Assembly (NCBI GenBank): GCA_036373915.1
Contig: DASUUU010000070.1
Location: 1-17,510, forward strand
From: JASLBX01 sp036373915
GTDB lineage: Bacteria > Actinomycetota > Actinomycetes > Jiangellales > Jiangellaceae
Direction: 5' to 3'
DNA length: 17,510 nt
The notes under the pieces are model-generated. The model saw only the letters and a program-made list of their open reading frames with translations, did no database searches and was not told the DNA's origin. Each line of letters begins with the position of its first letter. The stretch's first letter is position 1. A program made the position numbers and the translations under genes. Positions 7,534-15,127 of this stretch are shown piece after piece.

Positions 7534-8244
7534 ATGGCCGATTTCACGTTCGACGGCATGCGGGCGATGTTCATTAACTGCACGCTCAAGCGCTCACCCG
7601 AGCAAAGCCATACTCAAGGTCTGATCGACCGAAGCCGGTCGATCATGGACCACCACGGGGTGGCGACGGAGATCGTTCGGGCCGTCGACCACGACATCGC
7701 AGTAGGGGTGTGGCCCGACATGACCGAACATGGCTGGGCGACCGACGAGTGGCCGCAGTTACACCAGCGGGTGCTGGCCGCCGACGTTCTAGTACTCGCC
7801 GGCCCAATCTGGCTCGGTGACAACAGCTCGGTGATGAAGCAGGTGATCGAGCGGTTGTACGCGTGCTCGTCGCTGCTCAACGACAAGGGCCAATACGCCT
7901 ACTACGGCCGGGTCGGCGGTTGCCTGCTCACAGGCAACGAGGACGGCATCAAACACTGCGCCATGAACGTCCTGTACAGCCTCCAACACCTCGGGTACAC
8001 CATCCCCCCGCAGGCCGACGCAGGGTGGATCGGCGAAGCCGGCCCGGGACCGTCGTACCTGGACGAAGGGTCGGGCGGACCGGACAACGACTTCACCAAC
8101 CGCAACGTGATGTTCATGACCTGGAACCTCATGCATCTGGGATGGATACTCAAGCAGGCCGGTGGGGTACCCGCGCACGGCAACCAGCGCTCCGAGTGGG
8201 ACGCTGGGTGCCGGTTCGACTTCGAGAATCCCGAGCACCGGTGA
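7534..8244 (+). CDS. Flavodoxin-fold NAD(P)H-dependent FMN oxidoreductase
   Basis: The 236-residue protein shows a flavodoxin-like fold. After the first strand (MRAMFINCTLKRS, residues 9-21) comes the phosphate-binding loop that holds FMN, with SHTQGLI leading into helix 1. The second flavin loop is LAGPIWLGDNSSVMKQVIER (88-107), as in the NADPH-dependent FMN reductase/flavodoxin family. The C-terminal part (MTWNLMHLGWILKQ) is helical and typical of the longer actinobacterial members. It should be a cytosolic flavoprotein reducing quinones, nitro-compounds or similar acceptors; the substrate cannot be told. The GGAG five bases upstream supports the start. It is separated from the preceding operon by 155 bp, so it probably has its own promoter. 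Confidence 0.85.
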   Translation: MADFTFDGMRAMFINCTLKRSPEQSHTQGLIDRSRSIMDHHGVATEIVRAVDHDIAVGVWPDMTEHGWATDEWPQLHQRVLAADVLVLAGPIWLGDNSSVMKQVIERLYACSSLLNDKGQYAYYGRVGGCLLTGNEDGIKHCAMNVLYSLQHLGYTIPPQADAGWIGEAGPGPSYLDEGSGGPDNDFTNRNVMFMTWNLMHLGWILKQAGGVPAHGNQRSEWDAGCRFDFENPEHR

Positions 8245-8293
8245 GCCGAGGATATGCAGCAGCCAAGGTGGTCCAGCCGTTAACAAGATAGCC

Positions 8294-8749
8294 ATGCGTG
8301 ACACAGTGCGTCCGGCCCGGCCCGCAGACCGGACCGCCGTCGAGGAGATCGTTCAAGCCGCTTACGAGCCGTGGGTACGGACGATCGGAGTGCGACCGGC
8401 GCCGCTTGATGCCGACTACGGCGCCCTCATCTCTGGCGGGCTGGTCTTCGTCTGCGGCGCCGGCGAGCTCACCGGCGTCATCGTGCTCGCGCCGGAGCCG
8501 GACGTCCTGCTGATCGAGAACGTGGCCGTGCGTCCGGACCGTCAGGGCGAAGGGATCGGGCGGGCGCTGCTGGCGTTCGCCGAAGCGGAGGCGCGCGGCG
8601 GTAACCGCTCGGCGGTCCGCCTCTACACCCACTCGGCGATGGCCAGCAACGTCGCGCTGTACGAGCGGCTCGGTTATGTCGTGACGCATCACCAGCCGCT
8701 CGTGGTGGGCCACCTCGTCCACATGCGCAAGAACATCGATAAGGGGTGA
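8294..8749 (+). CDS. GNAT-family N-acetyltransferase
   Basis: The 151-residue protein carries the GNAT core: N-terminal VRPARPADRTAVEEIVQAAY, beta-4 strand LLIENVAVRP, the acetyl-CoA pyrophosphate loop RPDRQGEGIGRALL (80-93; Q/R-x-x-G-x-G/A pattern) and the C-terminal ASNVALYERLGYVVTHHQ (117-134). It transfers acetyl from acetyl-CoA to an amine of an unknown small molecule or protein. ATG 8294 is chosen because the frame's upstream extension would run into the preceding gene and the domain begins directly after it. No good ribosome site is visible. The 49-bp gap to the flavodoxin-fold gene allows co-transcription. Its 3' end faces the MocR gene, 11 bp away (convergent). Confidence 0.88.
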   Translation: MRDTVRPARPADRTAVEEIVQAAYEPWVRTIGVRPAPLDADYGALISGGLVFVCGAGELTGVIVLAPEPDVLLIENVAVRPDRQGEGIGRALLAFAEAEARGGNRSAVRLYTHSAMASNVALYERLGYVVTHHQPLVVGHLVHMRKNIDKG

Positions 8750-8760
8750 TCAGTGCCCGA

Positions 8761-10167
8761 TCATGATCGACCGTTGACGGTACGCGCCATCTTCGTCACG
8801 GCCGACGCGACCGCGCCCGCTCGCAGATGGCCGTACCCCACGACCAAACCGGGTCGGTCGATCCCGCCCACGGCATAGCCACTCAGTGGCCGAGCATCCA
8901 GACCGGCCCGTTGAGCGATCCGCGCCAGGGCGAGCTCGTCCAGGCCGTCGGGCGGGTGGATGACCAAGTGCAGGCCCGCCGCGGTTCCCGTCACGCTCCA
9001 TTCCGGCAGCCGGGCGGCCAGCTCACCGACCAGTCGATCGCGTACAGCGCGGTACCGCCCGCTCATAGCCCGGATGTGCCGGTCCAGCTCACCGCGGGCC
9101 AGGAAGTCGGCCAGCGTCGCCTGTGCCCAGATGCCGCTGCCGAGGTCGGCGGCGTACTTGGCGGCCGCGACGGCGGGCACCAGTTGGTGGGGGATGGCCA
9201 GCCAGCCGATCCGAAGACCGGGTGCCAGTGTCTTCGAGGCACTCCCGCCGTAAACGACGACATCCGGGCCGAGCCCCTGCAGTGCACCGACCGGAGTCCG
9301 GTCGTACCGGAATTCGGCGTCGTAGTCATCCTCGATCACCAGACCACCGGTGTTCCGCGCCCACGCCAGGAGTGCATGCCGACGCTCAGCCGACATGACG
9401 ACACCGGTCGGGAACTGGTGGGCCGGGGTGACCACGATCGCCCGAACGCCGGATCCGGTCAAGGCATCGACGCGGACCCCTTGATCGTCGACCGGCACCG
9501 GCACGCATGTGACACCTGCCCTGCTCAACTGCTCCCGGAGTCCCGTCGAACCGGGGTCTTCGAGGCCGATCTCGTGGATGCCGCGGCCGGCCAGTACCTC
9601 TGCGAGCAGTCGGCTGGCCTGCCCGAAGCCGTTGACGATCACGATCCGTTCCGGCGGTGCGATCAGTGCGCGAACGCGGCCGAGGTACGCCGACAGCTCT
9701 GCTCGCAGTTTCGAGTAACCGGCTGGTTCCCCGTAGCCAAGATCGGCGTCGGGCAGTTCGGCCAAGGCCCGCTGCGCGCTTCGCAGCCATGCCGCCCGAG
9801 GGAACTGCGCTCCGGCCGGCAGACCCGGGTTGGAGGGCGGCCGAGCAGGCGGTACTGGAACAGGCCGAGGTTGGCGGGGCACCGCGGCGACCTCGGTGCC
9901 GCTGCCCTGGCGGGCGGTCAGGTAGCCCTCAGCGGAGAGCTGCTCGTACACCCGCACGACGACACCGCGCGAGACGCCGAGATCATGGGCGAGCACGCGT
10001 GAGGGCGGCAGGCGGGTTCCGGTCGGCAACGACCCGCCACGCACCGCGTCACGCAGCCGGGCGATGAGTGCCGACGCCTGCCGACCGCGCGGCACGCCCG
10101 TGACCGACAACTCGAGCAGCAGGCCCTGATTGGTACTTTCAGATATCGCTGAATTGGCACTCGGCAC
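8761..10167 (-). CDS. MocR/PdxR-type regulator (GntR winged helix fused to aminotransferase fold)
   Basis: The 468-residue protein joins an N-terminal GntR winged helix (about residues 15-95: LIARLRDAVRGGSLPTGTRL, SRGVVVRVYEQLSAEGYLTA) to a fold-type I aminotransferase domain. The PLP-binding lysine is visible in SASKTLAPGLRIGW (Lys312, codon 9234-9232) and DDYDAEFRYD is the family's aspartate segment. Such proteins sense pyridoxal phosphate or an amino-acid adduct and control an adjacent, often divergent, gene. Here that is azlC, 29 bp away. The frame extends to 10317, but that would overlap azlC; GTG 10167 gives the normal family N-terminus. A GTG with no ribosome site and a possible promoter ending just before it suggests a leaderless message. 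The regulator is likely to control both itself and azlCD. Confidence 0.9.
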   Translation of the reverse strand: MPSANSAISESTNQGLLLELSVTGVPRGRQASALIARLRDAVRGGSLPTGTRLPPSRVLAHDLGVSRGVVVRVYEQLSAEGYLTARQGSGTEVAAVPRQPRPVPVPPARPPSNPGLPAGAQFPRAAWLRSAQRALAELPDADLGYGEPAGYSKLRAELSAYLGRVRALIAPPERIVIVNGFGQASRLLAEVLAGRGIHEIGLEDPGSTGLREQLSRAGVTCVPVPVDDQGVRVDALTGSGVRAIVVTPAHQFPTGVVMSAERRHALLAWARNTGGLVIEDDYDAEFRYDRTPVGALQGLGPDVVVYGGSASKTLAPGLRIGWLAIPHQLVPAVAAAKYAADLGSGIWAQATLADFLARGELDRHIRAMSGRYRAVRDRLVGELAARLPEWSVTGTAAGLHLVIHPPDGLDELALARIAQRAGLDARPLSGYAVGGIDRPGLVVGYGHLRAGAVASAVTKMARTVNGRS

Positions 10168-10203
10168 GGAGCCATTGTGGCCATACTGTCGTCGGCATGT
10201 CGA
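10154..10203. promoter_or_regulatory. Overlapping divergent promoters of mocR-type gene and azlC
   Basis: Forward: TCGGCA (10161-10166), 17 bases, TACTGT (10184-10189), placing the transcript start at about ATG 10197. Reverse: TCGACA (10203-10198), 18 bases, CACAAT (10179-10174), placing the start at about GTG 10167. Neither gene has a ribosome site, which fits leaderless transcripts. Elements match the consensus only partly, and each promoter runs into the other's coding start. Confidence 0.35.
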
Positions 10204-10856
10204 GTGCTGCGCCTTCTGAACGGGTGAGCGTGATCTCAGCGGCCGTACCCATCGCGGCGGCCATCGGAGTGTTCGGTGTCGTCTACGGCGCTGCCGCGGG
10301 CCCGGTTCTCGGTACATCCGTGACAGTGATCAGCTCGCTTGTCATCTTCTCCGGCGTCGCGCAGTTCACGATGGTCGCCCTGGTGGCCGCAGGAGCCACG
10401 CCGGTCGCCGTCCTGGGCGCGGTCGCGACCCTCGCCCTGCGGCACCTTCCGCTGGGTGCTGTGCTCCAGCCGGCCCTGACTGCCGGCCGTGGTCGGCGGG
10501 CCCTCGTCGCCCCGTTCCTGTTGGACGAGACGACGGGCCTGGCCCTGACAGTCGGTGAGCGAGCGGAGCGCACCCTTGCCGTCAGCGGTGGGCTGGCCTA
10601 CGCCGCCTGGGTGGGTGGCACGATCGTCGGGCTGGCAGGCGGGACGTTCGCCAGCATCGAGCCGCTGGCCGCTGCGTTGTTTCCGGTTCTGTTCGTGGCG
10701 CTGGCCGCACTCATCGCGCAGACCCGGTCCGACGTCAACCGCGCCGTGCTGGCAGGTACGGCGAGCGTCGCGCTGCTGCTGCTGTGGCCCGCGGCCGGTG
10801 CGCTTGGTGCGATCGCGGTGGCCGTGGCTGTTTCGTCGGTGGTGAAAGAGCCGTGA
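10197..10856 (+). CDS. azlC: AzlC-family branched-chain amino acid exporter, large subunit
   Basis: The 219-residue membrane protein matches AzlC: an N-terminal helix GVFGVVYGAAAG, the segment SLVIFSGVAQFTMVALVAAG, a conserved ALRHLPLGAVLQPAL region and DETTGLAL, then several Ala/Leu/Val-rich spans. AzlC forms the large subunit of a two-part exporter of branched-chain or other bulky amino acids together with AzlD, whose gene follows with a GTGA overlap. ATG 10197 fits the family N-terminus; no ribosome site lies upstream. It diverges from the MocR-type gene, which probably controls it. Confidence 0.88.
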   Translation: MSSAAPSERVSVISAAVPIAAAIGVFGVVYGAAAGPVLGTSVTVISSLVIFSGVAQFTMVALVAAGATPVAVLGAVATLALRHLPLGAVLQPALTAGRGRRALVAPFLLDETTGLALTVGERAERTLAVSGGLAYAAWVGGTIVGLAGGTFASIEPLAAALFPVLFVALAALIAQTRSDVNRAVLAGTASVALLLLWPAAGALGAIAVAVAVSSVVKEP

Positions 10857-11149
10857 GCATTCCTCTGTTGATCGCTGTCGCGGCGATCACGATCGGCAGC
10901 CGGGTCGCGGCGCTCGCCGTCCTCCCGCAACCCCGCGGACCCATCGCCGGGCTCGCCCGGCGCCTGCCCGCCCCGCTGTTCGCAGCACTGGCGGCGCTGA
11001 GCCTGACGGGAAACGAGGACAGCGCATCGCCGCCGGCGATGCTGGCCGCTGTAGGTTGTGCGCTTGCCGTGGCCTTGCGATGGCGCTCGCTCCTGCTGAT
11101 TCTGGGGGCAGGGCTGGCTGGTTTCCTGGTAGCAAGTCTGATCTGGTGA
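10853..11149 (+). CDS. azlD: AzlD-family branched-chain amino acid exporter, small subunit
   Basis: The 98-residue membrane protein has about four hydrophobic segments and the AzlD pattern: a start followed by IAVAAITIGSRVAALAVLP, then RLPAPLFAALAALSL, and a C-terminal LLILGAGLAGFLVASLIW. It is the small partner of AzlC. The GTG start at 10853 overlaps the azlC stop (GTGA) and the frame begins at the first membrane helix, as in the family. AAAGAG lies shortly upstream. Expression with azlC is expected. Confidence 0.85.
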   Translation: MSIPLLIAVAAITIGSRVAALAVLPQPRGPIAGLARRLPAPLFAALAALSLTGNEDSASPPAMLAAVGCALAVALRWRSLLLILGAGLAGFLVASLIW

Positions 11150-11169
11150 CGTGAGAGCGGAGCTTGCAG

Positions 11170-11862
11170 GTGTTCAGCTACGACAACGCGGTCCTTGCCG
11201 AGTTCCCGACCACCCGGGCGGGTCTGGTCCATGCGAGGGCGTTGCTCAACGGCCCGAGCCCGGCCGCCCTCGTGGCCGAGTACGAGTCCGAGCAGCGCGC
11301 CGTCGCCGAGCGGCTCGCCGCGACTCCGATCGCAGAGTTGCCGTCGATAGCGGCGTGGCGGCGGGTGTTCACCCGGTTCGGTGCGAAACCCACGCAGTAC
11401 CGTAGCGCTGCCGAGGCGTTGCTACGCCGGCTCTCCAAACACGGCTACATCCCACCCATCAACACGCTGGTGGACATCGGCAACCTGGTCTCGATCCGCT
11501 ACGCCATGCCGGTGGCGGTGGTCGACCTCGCCGGGGTGACGGGCGTGATCACCGTCCGGTTCGCCACCGGCGACGAGCAGTTCACCGACCTTGGGTCGTC
11601 GGAGAGTGTCCGCCCCCAGCCCGGCGAGGTGATCTTCGCCGACGAGGCGGGCCGGGTGAGCGCACGGCGTTGGTGCTGGCGCCAGAGTACGCAGAGCGCG
11701 ACGACTGACTCGACTGTCGATGCGCTGTTCATCGTCGAGGCTCAGCACGAGGCGGGAGCGGCGGACGTCAAGGCTGCCACCGACGTCATCGTGGCGCTGC
11801 TCGGGAGGTACCAGCCGGACTGTCTAGTCGATCTTGAGACAATCCACACCGTCGTGCGCTGA
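11170..11862 (+). CDS. Stand-alone B3/B4-domain protein (PheRS beta editing-domain relative)
   Basis: The 230-residue protein consists mainly of a B3/B4 domain, the part of the phenylalanyl-tRNA synthetase beta chain that clears mis-acylated tRNA. The signature is PPINTLVDIGNLVSIRYAMP (nt about 11450-11510), following KPTQYRSAAEALLRRL, with GEVIFADEAGRVSARRWCWR near the middle of the C-terminal half. Free-standing members may proofread tRNA or hydrolyse aminoacyl compounds; their substrates are mostly unknown. GTG 11170 is preferred to TTG 11164 because GGAG (11159-11162) is seven bases from GTG but only one from TTG. It follows azlD by 20 bp, so it is probably the third gene of the exporter operon. 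Confidence 0.82.
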   Translation: MFSYDNAVLAEFPTTRAGLVHARALLNGPSPAALVAEYESEQRAVAERLAATPIAELPSIAAWRRVFTRFGAKPTQYRSAAEALLRRLSKHGYIPPINTLVDIGNLVSIRYAMPVAVVDLAGVTGVITVRFATGDEQFTDLGSSESVRPQPGEVIFADEAGRVSARRWCWRQSTQSATTDSTVDALFIVEAQHEAGAADVKAATDVIVALLGRYQPDCLVDLETIHTVVR

Positions 11863-11895
11863 GGATTGTCGCAAGATCGGGATCACGGAGGCGAC

Positions 11896-11925
11896 TTGAC
11901 GAAGTTAGTTATTAGCCACTAACTT
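11896..11925 (+). promoter_or_regulatory. Promoter and operator of the first TetR gene
   Basis: AAGTTAGT (11902-11909) and ACTAACTT (11918-11925) are perfect 8-bp inverted arms around an 8-base spacer. The palindrome exactly fills the spacer and -10 of a candidate promoter: TTGACG (11896-11901), 18 bases, TAACTT (11920-11925). Start of transcription would fall at about ATG 11933, giving a leaderless message. A repressor bound here would block RNA polymerase. Confidence 0.65.
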
Positions 11926-11932
11926 ATCCGCC

Positions 11933-12499
11933 ATGGCGAAGGCAAGCGCCCGGATGTCCGCCGACGAACGCCGAGAGGCGGTCGTCCGCGCGGCGATCAC
12001 CGAGTTCGCCCGGGGCGGCTATCAGGGCACGTCCACGTCGGCCATCGCGGACCGGGTTGGCGTCTCGCAGCCGTACCTGTTCCGCCTCTTTCAGGACAAG
12101 CGAGCGATCTTCCTGGCCGCCGCCAGACGCTGCACGGACGACATTCGGGAGCGGTTCGCGCAGGTCAGTGACGGATTGCCGCCGGACGAGGCATATCGCG
12201 CCATGGCCGGGGCCTACGCCGACCTGATCGCCGACCACGACCGGTTGCTGTTCCAGATGCAGATGTACGTGGCTTCGGCCACGGCCACGGAGGCCGGCGA
12301 CACCGAGTTCGCCGCCGAGATCCGCCGCACCTGGACGGAGCTGTGGGACCTGGTTCACCTGCGCCTGGGTGACGACGACGTCACAGGTGAGTTCATGGGC
12401 ACCGGCATGTTGATCAACGTGTTGCTGGCGCTTGGCTATCCGCTCGATCACCGGGTCTGGGCTAGTTGTGACCTGACCCGGCTGGACCGCGCGGGCTAG
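11933..12499 (+). CDS. TetR/AcrR-family repressor (first)
   Basis: The 188-residue protein has the TetR N-terminal DNA-binding domain: RREAVVRAAITEFARGGYQG, then STSAIADRVGVSQPYLFRLF (34-53) and QDKRAIFLAAARR. The C-terminal helical ligand domain (about 70-188) is divergent and reveals no ligand. The start at ATG 11933 has no ribosome site; a promoter ending seven bases upstream suggests leaderless translation, and a downstream ATG at 11954 would still keep the helix-turn-helix. It lies in front of a DHA2 pump and a QorB-like gene and shares an inverted repeat with the pump's promoter, so it is very likely their repressor and its own. Confidence 0.9.
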   Translation: MAKASARMSADERREAVVRAAITEFARGGYQGTSTSAIADRVGVSQPYLFRLFQDKRAIFLAAARRCTDDIRERFAQVSDGLPPDEAYRAMAGAYADLIADHDRLLFQMQMYVASATATEAGDTEFAAEIRRTWTELWDLVHLRLGDDDVTGEFMGTGMLINVLLALGYPLDHRVWASCDLTRLDRAG

Positions 12500-12544
12500 G
12501 GCGTTTCTCATGTTCCGCCGAGTACAGCGAAAGTCTGCGTCCGA

Positions 12545-12566
12545 AAGTTAGTAATCAATCACTAAT
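12545..12566 (+). promoter_or_regulatory. Second copy of the TetR operator, in front of the DHA2 pump gene
   Basis: AAGTTAGT (12545-12552), an 8-base spacer, then ACTAA (12561-12565). The left arm is identical to that of the repeat at 11902-11925 and spacing is the same, but the right arm matches only in five bases. It ends immediately before the ribosome site GGAGG (12567-12571). Confidence 0.65.
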
Positions 12567-12575
12567 GGAGGAACG

Positions 12576-14012
12576 ATGTCCGAGCAATCCAGCACCCGCA
12601 CGGGCGTGGTCTGGACGCTTGTCCTGACCTCGGCTGCCACGTTCATGGCGGCCCTCGACAACCTCGTCGTCACCACGGCCTTGCCGGTCATCAGGGAAGA
12701 CCTGGCCGGCAACCTCGCCGACCTGGAGTGGATCGTCAACGGGTACACGTTGCCGTTCGCCTGCCTGTTGCTGTTCGCCGCCGCATTAGGTGACAGGTTC
12801 GGCCGGCGGCGGGTGTTCTCCGCAGGCATTGCGCTGTTCGTCGTCGCCTCTGCCGCCGCTGCCCTGTCGACCAGCACCGATGCGCTCATTGCCGCTCGCG
12901 CGCTGCAGGGCGCGGGGGCGGCGGCACTCATGCCGTTGAGCCTGACCCTCATTTCCGCGGCGGTCCCACCGAACCGCCGCGGGATCGCGTTCGGCATCTG
13001 GGGTGCGGTCAACGGGGTGGCGATTGCCAGCGGACCGCTCGTAGGCGGCACCATCACCGAGCGCCTCTCCTGGCACTGGATCTTCTGGCTGAACGTCCCG
13101 ATAGGTTTGGCGCTCATCCCGTTCGTCAGGACTCGCCTGTCCGAGACCTTCGGCCCGAACAACCGCCTTGACCTCGTGGGCACCGGGCTTGCCAGCGCGG
13201 GCCTGTTCGGCATCGTGCTCTCGATCGTGCGCGGACACGAACTTGGGTGGACGTCCGCTCCGGTGCTCGCCGGCTTCGCCGTCGGTGCAGTACTCCTCGC
13301 GGTCTTCGTCTGGTGGGAGTTGCGGACGACGGCGCCGATGCTGCCGATGCGGTTCTTCCGGTCGCGTGCGTTCAGTGCCATAAACGTGGCAGGTCTACTG
13401 ATGTTCTTCGGCGCGTTCGGCTCGATCTTCCTGCTCACCCAGTTCCTTCAGTTCATTCAGGGTTACTCACCACAAGAGGCGGGCCTTCGGATGCTGCCGT
13501 GGACTGCGGTGCCCATGGTCGTGGCGCCGATAGCAGGAGCACTCGCAGACCGCATCGGGGGGCGGCCGATCGTGATGTCGGGACTGCTTGCGATGGCTGC
13601 CGGCCTCGGCTGGTTCGCGCTGGTCAACGAGCCGGACGTCAGCTACCTCACCCAGGTGCCGGCCTTCGTGCTCAGTGGTATGGGCATGGCGATGTTCTTC
13701 GCGCCGTCCGGGGCGATCCTGATGGCTTCGGTCCGGCCGGCCGAGCAGGGCATCGCGTCCGGCGTCAACAACTCGGTCCGGGAGGTCGGTGGAGCGCTAG
13801 GCGTCGCGGTTCTCGCATCGGTGTTCGCCGCACGTGGCGGATACGAAACCCCGCAGATGTTCACCGACGGGTTGGTGCCGGCTTTGTGGGTAGGCGTGGC
13901 CAGCCTTGTCGTGGCCGCCATCGCGATGCTGTGGGTCCCGCGCAGCCTCCGCTCCGCGGATACGCCGGCCGTCCGAGCGGCAGACGAACTGGCAGCGACT
14001 GTCGGGGCGTGA
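12576..14012 (+). CDS. DHA2-family (EmrB/QacA-like) MFS drug efflux pump, first
   Basis: The 478-residue protein is a 14-span major facilitator of the DHA2 type. Motif D1 is LDNLVVTTALP (27-37), motif A GDRFGRRR (72-79), motif B in AARALQGAGAAALMPLSL, and the antiporter motif C in GIWGAVNGVAIASGPLVGG (140-158), followed by WHWIFWLNVPIG. Such pumps expel amphipathic drugs, dyes or secondary metabolites in exchange for protons. GGAGG lies four bases before ATG 12576. The promoter carries the inverted repeat of the preceding TetR gene. The pump probably belongs with the QorB-like gene 89 bp downstream. Confidence 0.9.
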   Translation: MSEQSSTRTGVVWTLVLTSAATFMAALDNLVVTTALPVIREDLAGNLADLEWIVNGYTLPFACLLLFAAALGDRFGRRRVFSAGIALFVVASAAAALSTSTDALIAARALQGAGAAALMPLSLTLISAAVPPNRRGIAFGIWGAVNGVAIASGPLVGGTITERLSWHWIFWLNVPIGLALIPFVRTRLSETFGPNNRLDLVGTGLASAGLFGIVLSIVRGHELGWTSAPVLAGFAVGAVLLAVFVWWELRTTAPMLPMRFFRSRAFSAINVAGLLMFFGAFGSIFLLTQFLQFIQGYSPQEAGLRMLPWTAVPMVVAPIAGALADRIGGRPIVMSGLLAMAAGLGWFALVNEPDVSYLTQVPAFVLSGMGMAMFFAPSGAILMASVRPAEQGIASGVNNSVREVGGALGVAVLASVFAARGGYETPQMFTDGLVPALWVGVASLVVAAIAMLWVPRSLRSADTPAVRAADELAATVGA

Positions 14013-14101
14013 CGGGCCTGTTGGACGATCCGGGAAGTGACCGGGTCCACCGCGGGTTGGGCAAGGCGACTGCGTTCGACCCCGAGAGGAGCAGAACAGC
14101 G

Positions 14102-14965
14102 ATGCCGATCGTCGTTACCGGAGCAACCGGCCACCTGGGCCGGCTTGTCGTGGAGGAGTTACTTGCCCGAGGCGTGCCGTCCAACGAGGTGGTCGCCACC
14201 GGGCGGGCCATCGACAAGATCAAGGATCTGGCGGGTCGCGGCGTGCGAGCCGAGGCGATCGACTACGACGAGCCCGACACCCTCCGGCGGGCGTTCGCCG
14301 GCGCCGACAAGGTGCTGCTGATCTCCGGGACCGAAGTAGGCAGGCGGGTCGTCCAGCACAGGAACGTGATCGCGGCCGCCGCCGAAGCGGGTGTCGGCCT
14401 GCTCGCCTATACGAGCATCGCCAACGCAGATAGGAGCACCATGCGCATGGCGGGCGATCACCGGGCGACCGAGGAGGCCCTCGCGGTGGCCGCCCTGCCG
14501 GTGACAATCCTGCGGCACAGCTGGTACCTGGAGAACTACACCGGGCAGCTTCCGGTGTTTCTCCAACACGGTGCCATCCTCGGCAGTGCCGGTGAGGGAC
14601 GGGTGAGCGCGGCGACGCGAGCCGACTACGCCGCCGCAGCCGCCACAGTCCTGACGTCCGACGGGCACGCGGGTCGCGCCTACGAACTCGGCGGCGACAG
14701 CGCGTTCAGTATGGCCGAGCTTGCGGCGACCATAACTGAGCTGTCGGGTCGCGAGGTTATGTACCGCGACCTGGCAGAGCAGGAGTACGCGGCGGCACTG
14801 ACCGCAGCCGGGCTGCCGGAGCCGTATGCCGCGGCGCTCGCCGATTCGGACCGGGGCTTGGCCAGGGGCGAACTGCTTGTCGGGAACCGCGACTTGAGCC
14901 GACTCGCGGGCCGCCCGACGACATCGATGCCGGAGGCGGTGGCCTCGGCGCTCGCGTCGATGTGA
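14102..14965 (+). CDS. QorB-like NAD(P)H:quinone oxidoreductase / NmrA-type SDR
   Basis: The 287-residue protein is an atypical short-chain dehydrogenase. The Rossmann loop is TGATGHLG (6-13), followed by GRAIDKIKDLAGRGVRAEAI (NADP-side binding) and the core LLAYTSIANAD, in which the usual Tyr-Lys catalytic pair is absent. LPVTILRHSWYLENYTGQLP is characteristic of the QorB/NmrA branch. Length matches E. coli QorB (286 residues), which reduces quinones. The start at ATG 14102 follows GAGAGGAG (14084-14091). Upstream frame extension overlaps the pump gene and is not real coding. Location after a TetR-controlled efflux pump suggests a quinone or electrophile detoxification unit. An alternative is a general NmrA-like redox sensor. 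Confidence 0.85.
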   Translation: MPIVVTGATGHLGRLVVEELLARGVPSNEVVATGRAIDKIKDLAGRGVRAEAIDYDEPDTLRRAFAGADKVLLISGTEVGRRVVQHRNVIAAAAEAGVGLLAYTSIANADRSTMRMAGDHRATEEALAVAALPVTILRHSWYLENYTGQLPVFLQHGAILGSAGEGRVSAATRADYAAAAATVLTSDGHAGRAYELGGDSAFSMAELAATITELSGREVMYRDLAEQEYAAALTAAGLPEPYAAALADSDRGLARGELLVGNRDLSRLAGRPTTSMPEAVASALASM

Positions 14966-15015
14966 GCTCACCCCGCCGGCGTACAAAAAAGCAGTGGACG
15001 CAGGCCTCGTGAGAC

Positions 15016-15052
15016 TGGGAAGCTGCCGTGACAACTGCCGGCCAGCTTCCCA
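15016..15052. terminator. Strong stem-loop, probable terminator after the QorB-like gene
   Basis: TGGGAAGCTG (15016-15025) and CAGCTTCCCA (15043-15052) pair over 10 bp, and CCG/CGG can extend the stem with a bulge. There is no T-run on the forward strand; a T6 (opposite AAAAAA, about 14985-14990) lies some 25 bases beyond the stem on the reverse strand. GC-rich terminators without a U tract are usual in actinobacteria. Confidence 0.5.
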
Positions 15053-15127
15053 CGTGGGGACACGACATTGCGGTCGGAGCCGGTCAGTTCGTCCGCGGGT
15101 CTGACGGGAAAGCCCCGCGCGGCTCGA

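Noticed and set aside
8827..10002. 391-codon plus-strand frame opposite the MocR gene.
   Set aside because: No recognisable domain; the minus strand encodes a full MocR protein with its PLP lysine.
10168..10317. Upstream extension of the MocR frame to 10317.
   Set aside because: Arg-rich non-family sequence that overlaps azlC; the family N-terminus begins at GTG 10167.
12548..13438. 296-codon minus-strand frame.
   Set aside because: Shadow of the membrane-spanning pump gene; low-complexity with no family resemblance.
13247..14101. Upstream extension of the QorB frame.
   Set aside because: Lies inside the DHA2 pump gene out of frame; the Rossmann start and a ribosome site mark ATG 14102.
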